Assembly: GCA_030388725.1 (NCBI GenBank)
Contig: CP128857.1
Span: 868,001-932,000 of the forward strand
Direction of reading: 5' to 3'
Origin: Prodigiosinella aquatilis
GTDB taxonomy: Bacteria; Pseudomonadota; Gammaproteobacteria; Enterobacterales; Enterobacteriaceae
DNA length: 64,000 nt
Of this stretch, positions 27,937 to 36,243 are shown one piece after another. The notes under the pieces were generated by a model. That model was not told the origin of the DNA and made no database searches. It saw nothing but the letters and a program-made list of their open reading frames with translations. Within the stretch, counting starts at the first letter, position 1; the number at the start of each line of letters is the position of its first letter. Position numbers and translations under genes: made by a program.

Positions 27937-28028
27937 TCAGGAGAGAACCAATAGCAGCAGACCCTTTTCGCGATGAGCATCTGGTTGAGCATTAGCGGTT
28001 TCGCTCAATAAAGAAGGATAGACAACGT

Positions 28029-28691
28029 ATGCGATTACTTCTGGTAGAAGATGATCCTATGGTGGGTAAAGGGTTACAACAGGGTCTGAAAAAGAGTGGC
28101 TACACAGTAGACTGGGTTCAAGACGGCAGAGCAGCCGTCCTGGCATTGGAAACAACCCCTTATGCACTCTTGCTGCTTGACCTTGGACTGCCAAAGCAGG
28201 ATGGAATGTCAGTGCTCAAAACGCTACGGCTTCATAACGAAGTGCTCCCTGCGATCATCATTACCGCCCGAGATGCGTTGAGTGACAGGGTCAATGGGCT
28301 CAATAACGGCGCTGACGATTACATTGTGAAGCCGTTCGCTCTGGAGGAGCTGCTAGCACGTATTAATGCGGTATGTCGTCGCCAGTCAGGCAGGGCAAAG
28401 ACCGAACTGGTTGTAGGCGCGATAAGACTTGATCCCGTGCGTCATCTGATATGGTTTCATGATCAGCAAGTCAGTTTATCCGTCAGAGAATTTGCGATCT
28501 TACATGAACTGATGCGTGAACCTTATGCGGTCTTGTCTCGCGAGCAGTTGGAAGATCGCCTGTATGGGTGGGGGGAGGAGTTAAGCAGCAATGTGATCGA
28601 AGTGCATATTTCCAATCTGCGTAAAAGGCTCAGCCCTGAGGTGATCCGCACCATACGTGGAGTGGGTTATCGCATTGGTGAAGGAAAATGA
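28029..28691 (+). CDS. OmpR-family response regulator, PmrA/QseB-like
   Basis: 220 residues. The receiver domain (1-~115) has acidic Asp8 and Asp9, the phosphorylation site Asp51 in LLLLDLGLP, Thr in ITARDA and Lys in IVKPFALEEL. The winged-helix DNA-binding domain (~125-215) ends with NVIEVHISNLRKRL and TIRGVGYRIG. Its stop overlaps the kinase start by 4 bases. The sequence is closest in style to QseB/PmrA, and the two direct-repeat boxes in this locus fit that recognition type. Confidence 0.9.
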   Translation: MRLLLVEDDPMVGKGLQQGLKKSGYTVDWVQDGRAAVLALETTPYALLLLDLGLPKQDGMSVLKTLRLHNEVLPAIIITARDALSDRVNGLNNGADDYIVKPFALEELLARINAVCRRQSGRAKTELVVGAIRLDPVRHLIWFHDQQVSLSVREFAILHELMREPYAVLSREQLEDRLYGWGEELSSNVIEVHISNLRKRLSPEVIRTIRGVGYRIGEGK

Positions 28692-30034
28692 AAGTCTGGA
28701 TTCGTCGGCTCCATCTGTGGTTCATGAAATCCCTTCGCCGTCGGTTGCTGTTATGGTTACTCCCGGCAACATTTTTTGCCGGTGTGTTGGCTAGTATTGG
28801 TACGTACTGGGGCGCTTCCAGCGAGCTAAATGATCTGCTGAATGATCAAATGCGCTACATTGCAGAACACACCAGCATCTCCGGAGATGCGCAAGTTGCT
28901 TTCCTTAGCAAAGTAAAACATAAGAAAAAAGTTGATGAAGACAAAGTCCTGCTACAGGTATGGAGCCAGGGCAAAATGGTGTTTTCAACGGCCCCTTCAT
29001 TGACACCTCCTGCCCCAAAGGGTGAAGGGTTGCAGAATATCGTTTTTCTGGGACAAACATGGCATACCTTTGTTGAGCGTCGAGGCAACCAGGTCATTCG
29101 CGTAGCCCAGGCACAGAACGCACGATGGGAAGCCTTGGCGGGTTTGTCGATTCACCTGTTCTGGCCGGTTCTCTCATTGCTTCCATTATTAGCACTGTTT
29201 TTGTGGTTTGGTATTAGCTATGGGTTAAAACCCTTGGGGAAAATCGGAGAGGAACTGGGTAGACGCGATGTCAACAGCCTGACACCGATTGTTCCCGAGT
29301 CATTGCCGGAAGAGGTTGAGCCACTGGTATACAGGATTAATGACCTGTTACAACGGCTGGACCAGGCCTTTACTATGCAGAAAAATTTTATCGCCGATGC
29401 TGCTCATGAATTGCGGACACCGGCAATGGCAATAGGTATTCAGAATCAACTGGCGCAGCAAGCTGGTAACGAACAGGAACGCCAGCTGGCTTTGGCTGAA
29501 CTTCAGAATGGCGTTGAGCGATTTTCTCACCTTGTACAACAGTTATTGGCCCTGGCAAGGCTTGAACCCGATGCTCTGGCATCGCAGTGTTCCGTTGATT
29601 TGCTATCACTGTGCCGGACTGTAATTATTGAAAACTTACTGAGTTCCGAAACCAAGGCAATAGATCTTGGGCTAATTACCGATGAGAAAATTACCGTAAC
29701 GGGGGATCCTGAGGCTTTGCATATTTTGCTCAGTAATCTGGTCAGCAATGCGCTCCGTTACACGCCTCAGCATGGTCAAGTCGACTTTGCTGTTTATCGG
29801 GATGCGGGGGCGGTTGTGCTGTCCGTCTGCGATACTGGTCCGGGTATTCCGAAAAATGAGCGAGCACTAGTGCTTGAGCGATTTTATCGTGCTCATAATC
29901 AGGACATCGCAGGAAGTGGGCTGGGATTATCCATAGTAAAGCGCATTGCTGAATGTCACCGTGCAAGCGTATTACTCGGCTCAGGAGTGGGAGGTCAGGG
30001 ACTCTGTGTGCAAATACGTTTCCCCTTTCAGTGA
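28688..30034 (+). CDS. Sensor histidine kinase, PmrB/QseC-like
   Basis: 448 residues. Two membrane segments (~19-38 and ~157-180) frame a ~120-residue periplasmic sensor with lysine-rich patches. After a HAMP-like linker comes the H box FIADAAHELRTPAMAI with His240. The N box (LLSNLVSNALRYTP), the G1 box (CDTGPGIP) and the G2 box (GSGLGLSIV) are present, so the kinase looks active. Translation is coupled to the regulator gene. The periplasmic ligand is unknown; metals or cationic peptides are possible by analogy. Confidence 0.9.
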   Translation: MKVWIRRLHLWFMKSLRRRLLLWLLPATFFAGVLASIGTYWGASSELNDLLNDQMRYIAEHTSISGDAQVAFLSKVKHKKKVDEDKVLLQVWSQGKMVFSTAPSLTPPAPKGEGLQNIVFLGQTWHTFVERRGNQVIRVAQAQNARWEALAGLSIHLFWPVLSLLPLLALFLWFGISYGLKPLGKIGEELGRRDVNSLTPIVPESLPEEVEPLVYRINDLLQRLDQAFTMQKNFIADAAHELRTPAMAIGIQNQLAQQAGNEQERQLALAELQNGVERFSHLVQQLLALARLEPDALASQCSVDLLSLCRTVIIENLLSSETKAIDLGLITDEKITVTGDPEALHILLSNLVSNALRYTPQHGQVDFAVYRDAGAVVLSVCDTGPGIPKNERALVLERFYRAHNQDIAGSGLGLSIVKRIAECHRASVLLGSGVGGQGLCVQIRFPFQ

Positions 30035-30073
30035 CTGGCTCTTTACCTGACCAGGATATAAATCAAATATAGC

Positions 30074-30090
30074 TTTAAGGAAACGTTAAG
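30074..30090 (+). promoter_or_regulatory. Second PmrA/QseB-type box, before the methyltransferase
   Basis: TTTAAG-GAAAC-GTTAAG, again two hexamers with a 5-base gap, lies 52 bases before the methyltransferase start. It suggests the methyltransferase has its own promoter controlled by the adjacent regulator. Confidence 0.65.
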
Positions 30091-30141
30091 AAATTGGCAG
30101 TAGGCTTGGTGTATGACAAAAAACCGTGGAAAGGAAAATGT

Positions 30142-30705
30142 ATGTTGGCGACTACTTTTAACCTGATGCGTTCTAAAGCACACTTTGTTCACCAGTTCAT
30201 TAAACATCCTCGCAGCGTGGGCAGTTTGACCCCATCTTCTGTCACTCTGTGTAATACCATGGCTGAGGGCGCCAACTGGTCTTCTGCTATGGCTATCGCT
30301 GAATTAGGTGCTGGAGATGGCGTCTTGACTCGCATTTTGCTGTCTCGTATGCAGCCACAGGCCAGACTGGATGCGTTTGAAATCAGTCCCTCTCTGTTGG
30401 TAAAGTTGCGAACGATTGATGATCCCCGTTTGAAAGTCCGTCCTTGTTCCGCTGAGTATCTTGCTGGGAAATATGACGTGATTTTTTCCGGCCTGCCATT
30501 GCTGTCGCTCCCGGTGAGCGTCCGTGATGCTGTTCTCACCGCCGTTCGGGAGTCACTTGCTCCTGATGGCGTTTTTATTCAGTTTCAATACACGTCGCTG
30601 ACCCAGCAGGACCTATCCCGTTACTTTATCTGGGAGCGCACGCGTGTTTTAAAAAATATACCTCCCGCCTGGGTTTATCGTTGCATGCTTAACTATCGGG
30701 GTTAA
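30142..30705 (+). CDS. SAM-dependent methyltransferase, phospholipid N-methyltransferase-like
   Basis: 187 residues from the ATG at 30142, which has AAGGAA upstream. The SAM-binding motif is AIAELGAGDGVLTRILL near residue 50, followed by the acidic loop LDAFEISPSLL and YDVIFSGLPLLSLP, where KsgA/PmtA enzymes have their post-motif IV. The N-terminal FIKHPRSVGSLTPSS is typical of small PmtA-like methyltransferases. Its place beside an envelope-stress operon with its own PmrA-type box suggests a membrane lipid as substrate. An rRNA target is less likely. Confidence 0.78.
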   Translation: MLATTFNLMRSKAHFVHQFIKHPRSVGSLTPSSVTLCNTMAEGANWSSAMAIAELGAGDGVLTRILLSRMQPQARLDAFEISPSLLVKLRTIDDPRLKVRPCSAEYLAGKYDVIFSGLPLLSLPVSVRDAVLTAVRESLAPDGVFIQFQYTSLTQQDLSRYFIWERTRVLKNIPPAWVYRCMLNYRG

Positions 30706-31395
30706 CTAGAAGATGAGGCGTGTCACTAATACTGAGGTGATATTCACTGTATTTGTTACGGGCTCATTGCCAGACGAAACTCTCGTCTGATCAACGCTCG
30801 TGCGGACTCGGGATAAAACTTTCCGTAGTACATTACCCATCACCCATTGCCTGGGTGATATTCATACTACGTAATGTTTCTCCCATCTGTTTGAGCGCTT
30901 TCCTGCTGATACCGGGATTAAATCCACTGAATTAAGCATATTACCAACAGAACTTGTTACTGCCCATCGTCATGTATGGTAATGATTCCCAACTTATTGA
31001 TTGATGATAGTAATACTTTTTTGCATCGGTTCTGATGGCAAGTGTTGATGTTATCTGTCTTGCCGGTGGTCCAGTCGATACAGACAGTTAAAAAACGTTC
31101 CTCCGCCCAGCATTACTACAAATAGTTCGACCTCATCACATTGTTTAACTCGCTATCCATACATTGTGGTTATAGCCATCAAGTTTTTCTCCTGCGCGCC
31201 GTTAATTCACTTATAGAGCTTTCATCGTCCGAGACGGTCAGCCTGGCTATCCTTTAAGCGATTTTCATCCCCGATTATTCAATCAGGGAACTTTAGCCAA
31301 AATAAAACCAAGTATTTGATTTTTTAAGATTTATTACAATCATTTTACGGTAATTGATTTACCTTTTTAAACCGCAATACTTGGGAGTGAAATTC
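30706..31395. other. 690-base gap with two hairpins before the chemoreceptor
   Basis: No credible gene. A 7-base-pair hairpin CAGACGA/TCGTCTG lies at 30771-30789. An 8-base-pair hairpin ATCACCCA/TGGGTGAT with loop TTGCC lies at about 30839-30859, within an outer GTAGT/ACTAC pair. A minus-strand stretch near 30855-30935 faintly recalls an HxlR-type DNA-binding helix but is too short to call. The last ~100 bases before 31396 are AT-rich and probably hold the chemoreceptor promoter; no clear sigma-28 site is visible. Confidence 0.4.
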
Positions 31396-33003
31396 ATGCA
31401 ATTTAAAAATGCAACAGTACGTACCCAGCTTACTCTGGGGTTTGGGATTTTAGTTGCCATTGTCCTGGTTGTCGCCATCCTTTCGGTGGATTCCCTGAGC
31501 AAAGCTAACGACAGATTCAAGACCCATGTCCAGCAAGTCTCTGCGCGTGAGTCTTTGGTCAATTTGATCCTTAGCGGCGTCAAAGACAGTTCACTGAATA
31601 TTTATGGGCTGGTGCTGGTCAGTGAGGCCGCTGATATCGAAGCGGGTAAAAAACAGGTTACAGCCGCTGAAGAGAGAACAGCCGCAGCGATAGCCCAGCT
31701 ACAAGCAGCAATTGCACAACACTCTGATGTAACAGACAAAGATCGCAATTTTGTGGCGGCGATATTCAAAGCTGAAGAGGCTTATCAGCCCATTGCTCAA
31801 CACATTGTAGAACTGGCGCTTGATGAGAAAAAGGCCGAAGCGATTGACCGTATGAACCGTGAACTACGGCCTCAATTAATTACCTTACTGAATATTGCCG
31901 ATCAATATCTGAAGTACAGTAAACAACAAGCCAAAGAGAGCCTGGATACCGCTCAACGTGCTTATCAGCAAACCCGCTTGATTTTTATTATTATCAGCCT
32001 GGTTGCTTTGAGTCTGGCGGTTATTTTAGGGTGGATTATTATCCGTGCTCTGGTTCGCGCTCTGGGAGAAGAGCCGGCAGTTTTAGGTCAAGTGGTACAG
32101 CGTATTGCCAGTGGCGATCTCAGTCAGGTTAAAGGGGCAAAAACCGCGCCACAGGGAAGCGTGCTGGCAGCGATTGGAGAGATGCAGGAGAAACTGTATC
32201 AGTTAGTCAGCCAGGTCGCTGTTTCTGCGGAAAGTATCGTCACCGCTTCAACCGAAATTACCATGGGTAATGAGGATCTGAGCCGTCGTACTGAAGCACA
32301 GGCCTCCTCACTAGAACAGACCTCTGCCAGCATGGAGCAACTGACTGCCACCGTTAAACACAATGCTGACAATGCACACCAGGGTAATCTAATGGCAAAT
32401 GACGCTTCACAAGTGGCGCAACGTGGTGGCAACGTTGTTGAGCGCGTCGTTAGCACTATGCATGAGATTGCCAGCAGTTCAGGCAAAGTCACTCAAATCA
32501 TTAATGTGATTGAAAGCATCGCCTTCCAAACTAACATTTTGGCGCTTAACGCTGCCGTTGAAGCAGCGCGTGCCGGTGAGCAAGGCCGTGGTTTTGCCGT
32601 GGTCGCTGGCGAAGTGCGTACCCTGGCACAACGCAGTGCTACTGCCGCGAAAGAAATTAAAGATCTGATCGGCGAGTCTGTCGACCGGGTTAATATCGGT
32701 TCCAAGCTGGTTGATGAGGCTGGCAGTACCATGCAAGAAGTGGTTAACGCGGTTAAAGGTGTCAATAGCCTGATGGCTGAAATTACCCTGGCTTCGAGCG
32801 AACAGCACACCGGAATTGATCAAGTTAACAAAGCGGTAGTGCAGATGGACGAGGCCACGCAGCAAAATGCCGCTCTGGTTGAACAGAGTGCCGCCGCCGC
32901 CGAAAGCTTAAAGCAGCAGGCGCATATATTATTGCAGGGGATTTCTGAGTTTGATATCTCCCGTGCAGGAAATCTCAACGGCACGACAATTGCGATTCGC
33001 TAA
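31396..33003 (+). CDS. Methyl-accepting chemotaxis protein
   Basis: 535 residues from the ATG at 31396 (GGGAG upstream). One transmembrane helix near residue 12-32 and a second near 200-222 frame a ~165-residue periplasmic four-helix-bundle sensor. HAMP follows, then the cytoplasmic coiled coil with the conserved tip IESIAFQTNILALNAAVEAA. Methylation-site stretches such as SLEQTSASMEQLTATV are present. There is no C-terminal NWETF-type tether for CheR/CheB. A periplasmic binding protein gene starts 9 bases downstream, so it may sense the loaded binding protein rather than a free ligand. Confidence 0.92.
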   Translation: MQFKNATVRTQLTLGFGILVAIVLVVAILSVDSLSKANDRFKTHVQQVSARESLVNLILSGVKDSSLNIYGLVLVSEAADIEAGKKQVTAAEERTAAAIAQLQAAIAQHSDVTDKDRNFVAAIFKAEEAYQPIAQHIVELALDEKKAEAIDRMNRELRPQLITLLNIADQYLKYSKQQAKESLDTAQRAYQQTRLIFIIISLVALSLAVILGWIIIRALVRALGEEPAVLGQVVQRIASGDLSQVKGAKTAPQGSVLAAIGEMQEKLYQLVSQVAVSAESIVTASTEITMGNEDLSRRTEAQASSLEQTSASMEQLTATVKHNADNAHQGNLMANDASQVAQRGGNVVERVVSTMHEIASSSGKVTQIINVIESIAFQTNILALNAAVEAARAGEQGRGFAVVAGEVRTLAQRSATAAKEIKDLIGESVDRVNIGSKLVDEAGSTMQEVVNAVKGVNSLMAEITLASSEQHTGIDQVNKAVVQMDEATQQNAALVEQSAAAAESLKQQAHILLQGISEFDISRAGNLNGTTIAIR

Positions 33004-33012
33004 GGTATTTTA

Positions 33013-34026
33013 ATGAAAATTTTCTGCGCTTTTGCCGTGGCGGCGGCAATGTTGAGTCCATCAGTATTTGCCAGCAGCAATGCTAATATCACCATCGGTT
33101 TAATTACTAAAACAGATACCAACCCATTCTTTTTGAAAATGAAAGAAGGAGCCATGCTTGGCGCGACAGTTCACGGTGTGAAACTGCTAACCGCTGCGGG
33201 TAAAGAAGATCAAGATTACGCTTCGCAGATCATTGCGATTCAATCCATGGTGGCTGCTGGGGCCACCACCCTGCTTATCACCCCAAGTGATGCTAAAGCT
33301 GTTGTGCCAGCCCTTGAGCAGGCGCGAGCACAAGGTGTACAGATCATTGCGCTCGATTCACCGACGGATCCCACCAGTGCTGTTGATGCACTATTTGCCA
33401 CAGACAACTATAAAGCTGGCGAATTGATTGGCCAATATGCTCAGGCGGCCATGCCCTTAACCTTTCCTGGTCAACCATTAAAGATAGCCATGCTGGATTT
33501 ATCGGCTGGGCATTTAGTGGGGGCAAGGCGACACAACGGCTTTATGAAGGGTTTAGGATTACAAGCAGCGGGAGCCGACTCCAGTGAATTGTCTGGCGCA
33601 CCTGAGATCTTGTGCTCAGGTTATACACAGGGGGCGGAAAAACAAGGACATGATGTCATGGCTGACTGTCTGAAAGCGCATCCTGATATTAATCTTGTCT
33701 ATACTGTTAATGAACCGGCCGCAGCCGGTGCTTATCAAGCACTACAGGAGGCTGGTAAAGAAAAAAGTGCCATGATTTTATCTGTTGATGGCGGATGTGC
33801 TGGCGTAAATAACGTACGTGAAGGAAAGATTGCCGCCACGGCGCAGCAATATCCCTTAACTATGGCCGCGATGGGGGTTGATGCAGCCGTTGCTTATGCC
33901 AAACACGGCAAGAAAGCTTCTGGATATGTTGACACCGGCGTAACGCTTATTGCTGACAAACCGATGCCTGGTCTGCCAAGCAAAGATACCCAGGCTGGGC
34001 TTAATGCCTGTTTTGGTGCCAAATAA
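33013..34026 (+). CDS. Orphan periplasmic sugar-binding protein
   Basis: A 337-residue type-I periplasmic binding protein of the fructose/ribose class. The signal peptide ends near residue 20 at SVFAS. Typical segments are ITKTDTNPFFLKMKEGA, GATTLLITPSDAKAVVPAL and VNEPAAAGAYQAL. No ABC ATPase or permease gene is nearby; the gene lies 9 bases after the chemoreceptor and shares its transcript. Two cysteines occur in the second lobe (LCSGYTQ and MADCLKA). The likely role is ligand capture for chemotaxis, perhaps also lending to a distant transporter. Confidence 0.85.
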   Translation: MKIFCAFAVAAAMLSPSVFASSNANITIGLITKTDTNPFFLKMKEGAMLGATVHGVKLLTAAGKEDQDYASQIIAIQSMVAAGATTLLITPSDAKAVVPALEQARAQGVQIIALDSPTDPTSAVDALFATDNYKAGELIGQYAQAAMPLTFPGQPLKIAMLDLSAGHLVGARRHNGFMKGLGLQAAGADSSELSGAPEILCSGYTQGAEKQGHDVMADCLKAHPDINLVYTVNEPAAAGAYQALQEAGKEKSAMILSVDGGCAGVNNVREGKIAATAQQYPLTMAAMGVDAAVAYAKHGKKASGYVDTGVTLIADKPMPGLPSKDTQAGLNACFGAK

Positions 34027-34246
34027 TTGCGCTGGGCATCGGCCAGAGTGATTTCGGGATAAGGGCCAAAAGTAAGTTTTGCGCGTTTTTGGATGAAAGG
34101 GCGAAAATAGCGGTATTGCCAGACTTTCTTACCGTTGGTTTGGATCAGCAGTTGCAGGCCATCACCATTATGTAGCGTGTAATTACTTCTTTAGGCTTGG
34201 CGGTTTTTATCTCTGTATCGGTGAGCGGTTTTGTCAGACGAGCCAT
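34027..34246 (-). pseudogene. Remnant of a P4-type integrase N-terminus
   Basis: On the minus strand the ATG at 34246 opens MARLTKPLTDTEIKTAKPKE. After one frameshift the sequence continues YTLHNGDGLQLLIQTNG and then FGPYPEITLADAQ, which matches the start of the intact integrase at 40559-41785 almost block by block. It then stops, so the catalytic part is gone. Repeats of TAGGTACC follow at 34262-34287, recalling the inverted repeat before the intact integrase. It marks an old left boundary of island DNA. Confidence 0.8.
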
Positions 34247-34362
34247 AGGTGCCTCTATGATTTAGGTACCCGATAGTTAGGTACCTAGCGGCTGGGTACT
34301 GTCCATTCCCCGTTATCTGAGGCACTCCTGATTAGAGTTTTCTAACTGCCCCTCTGGCAGGG

Positions 34363-34461
34363 TTAGTGCAGGTGGTCGGTAATATATTGTGTCAGGGTAT
34401 CAATCCCCTGACGCATATCGACGGGCTCGCGCGCCAGCCAGATATGCTGCGGCGTTAGCAT
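34363..34461 (-). pseudogene. Truncated IS66-family TnpB (orf2) start
   Basis: From the ATG at 34461 the minus strand reads MLTPQHIWLAREPVDMRQGI, the usual beginning of IS66 TnpB, and stops after 32 codons. It overlaps the end of tnpA by 7 bases, as in intact IS66 elements. The rest of the element, including the DDE transposase TnpC, is missing. Confidence 0.75.
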
Positions 34462-34757
34462 AGGGGCAAGGCCTGCATCACGGCCCGCAACTGAGCGGGA
34501 AGGCACCTGACCGAACAGCCGTTGGGGAGGTTGAGCGTCACGGTGTCGGCGTCATTATTCTCAGGCAGAACCCGGCGAGCTGGAATGAAGGCGGCGGGAA
34601 CGGTCACGGTAGCGTCATTGAGATGATGTTTGAGCCAATAATAAAAGGTGGCGGGGTTCAAATCGTGTTGTTGACAATAGTGCTGTTTGGTTAATCCACT
34701 CTGTTGCCAGGCATCGAGATGCTGTTGCCGCTCACTGTGAGAATACCGTTTTGCCAT
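34455..34757 (-). CDS. IS66-family accessory protein TnpA
   Basis: A 100-residue small helix-turn-helix protein typical of IS66 orf1. The N-terminal part (HSERQQHLDAWQQSGLTKQH, then HDLNPATFYYWLKHHL) matches the family, and the C-terminal TVTLNLPNGCSVRCLPAQL is also typical. It needs tnpB and tnpC for transposition, and these are lost here. The gene itself appears intact. Confidence 0.85.
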   Translation of the reverse strand: MAKRYSHSERQQHLDAWQQSGLTKQHYCQQHDLNPATFYYWLKHHLNDATVTVPAAFIPARRVLPENNDADTVTLNLPNGCSVRCLPAQLRAVMQALPLC

Positions 34758-35027
34758 ATTTCACCTCCGATTCGTTGTATTGAATGAGGGAAGCATGTGG
34801 CAGCAGAGTTTTGTTAACAATACGAGTTCGCCGGACGCTTACGATTTAACGGCGTTTACGTAGTCACAGTGGGCAGTCAGGGGACACTGCGTGAGTCGGG
34901 GTTTAGGTATGATAAAATTTACTAAGAGGGACGTGTTTTTTATTTTTCGTTGATCAGAAAGTTATTAATCATAACTATGATGATTTTGGTGATTAATTTT
35001 TATAAAGTCAGAATGAATTTTAAATCG

Positions 35028-35708
35028 TTAATTATTTTCTATAATATTTTTAATTATTTTTTTTGATGCCCAATGCTCTTCAATATTTTGAGTAAAGTCA
35101 GGTCTTACAAGCTTAGCTCGACGAATTAAAGTGTCTTCATTTTCTAATCTTATATATATACCTTCTGAAGTGTTGCTCGAATAATTGGATTTTTGTATCT
35201 TATTGATTATTTCATTTATTGTGAAAACACCTTTATCAATAAATGGTGCGCTGGAAATACCCATTGATATTAATAAGGTGTTTCTTCTTTTTGTTGAAAG
35301 GAATTCATTATTTATTTTATCATAAATATCAAAGGCGATATAAAAATCTGGTAGCTTTGTATAAAAGATGGAATGTTTTGCATAACACCATTCGCCAAAT
35401 AAAATATATTTGTCTTCAATTACATCAAAAATGCTATCAAGTTTTTTGTCAAGCCAATTGTTTAATTCTATCCATTGTCCTGAAAATGGCTTGTTGAGAT
35501 AATTTCCTCGATTTTGTAGCAGCAATTTGCCATCCTTATCAAAAGAAATACCAAGGTTAGCACCATCAATTTTTTCTTCGAGTACTACTTCATTTTGCAA
35601 AAATTCTTTTACCTCGAAGCTTGAAAATGCTTTATCTTTTCGGAAATTGAAATTATGCCCCGCAATTAAATGAAGGGTTTGCGGGAATTTAATAAAATTA
35701 TCACTCAT
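35028..35708 (-). CDS. RNA ligase family protein (third gene of ATPase-PIN-ligase operon)
   Basis: 226 residues from the ATG at 35708, which overlaps the end of the PIN-like gene by 8 bases; the frame is open to 35750. All nucleotidyltransferase ligase motifs are visible: motif I EEKIDGANLGI with the adenylated lysine Lys46, then LQNRGNYLN, ILFGEWCYAKH, FYIAFDIYD, SEGIYIRLE and the motif V AKLVRPDF. The family (PF09414-like) seals RNA nicks using ATP. There is no extra C-terminal domain, so specificity is not evident. The gene is very AT-rich. In this operon it may reseal RNA cut by the PIN-like protein, or may protect the host; this is inference. Confidence 0.82.
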   Translation of the reverse strand: MSDNFIKFPQTLHLIAGHNFNFRKDKAFSSFEVKEFLQNEVVLEEKIDGANLGISFDKDGKLLLQNRGNYLNKPFSGQWIELNNWLDKKLDSIFDVIEDKYILFGEWCYAKHSIFYTKLPDFYIAFDIYDKINNEFLSTKRRNTLLISMGISSAPFIDKGVFTINEIINKIQKSNYSSNTSEGIYIRLENEDTLIRRAKLVRPDFTQNIEEHWASKKIIKNIIENN

Positions 35709-36243
35709 TACCAAATTTTCTATCGTAAGTTTCTTGTATGTATTTTTCATCTAAGAATATTACTCTTACCCTAACTTCATTTAATGCTTCTTTCCACCCC
35801 CACCATTTACAATCAGTTGCTTCATATATTGGGGGAGTGTCGTCATGAGTAACTGAAACAGCAATAAACTTACGGTCAGAAATATCAAAGTCTTTTAGGC
35901 CTTTATGCTCAGGAAATTCCGTATATGAATCCCCATTCTTGGTGATAGTAACCAGATCTTTTTTTGGGAAAGACCATTGATTATCATGCACCCATTTCAT
36001 AAATTTATCGCCAACACCCGGTTGCCCCTTCATTTTGAGTTGTCCTCGATATTCATTGAATATTTCGCCAGCATAATCAAGAACTAATCCATTTTTCTCT
36101 TTAACTATTGATTCTATTAATTCTACGCAATTAAGGGCACATTGAAGTAAGTCTTCTGGAGTGGTGCTAAGTGACGATGCAAGATTTGCAGTTTTAGGTA
36201 CGTTCGTATCAACTAAGAATTTTTTTGGTAATTGCTTTTTCAT
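35701..36243 (-). CDS. PIN-like nuclease domain protein (second gene of the operon)
   Basis: 180 residues. PIN features are the first-strand acid KKFLVDTNVP (Asp12, Asn14), a second acid in LDYAGEIFNEYRG, and the cluster LKDFDISDRKFIAVSV and YEATDCKWWGW near the C-terminus, giving the expected four acidic positions. PIN domains usually cut RNA, often tRNA or rRNA, with Mg. The start codon overlaps the ATPase stop (ATGA), and its stop overlaps the RNA ligase start. It is much longer than VapC toxins (~130). No antitoxin gene is present. Likely the effector of the module. Confidence 0.72.
   Translation of the reverse strand: MKKQLPKKFLVDTNVPKTANLASSLSTTPEDLLQCALNCVELIESIVKEKNGLVLDYAGEIFNEYRGQLKMKGQPGVGDKFMKWVHDNQWSFPKKDLVTITKNGDSYTEFPEHKGLKDFDISDRKFIAVSVTHDDTPPIYEATDCKWWGWKEALNEVRVRVIFLDEKYIQETYDRKFGNE

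Larger units (their letters stand above)
34363..34842 (-). mobile_element. Truncated IS66-family insertion sequence
   Basis: The element has one end only: the terminal repeat GTAAGCGTCCGGCGAA is read on the minus strand from 34842 to 34827, then come tnpA and the first 32 codons of tnpB. The distal ~2 kb and the other terminal repeat are absent, so it cannot move by itself. Confidence 0.75.

Noticed and set aside
30855..30935. HxlR-like helix fragment on the minus strand
   Set aside because: Only about 30 codons, weak resemblance, no start and no second half.
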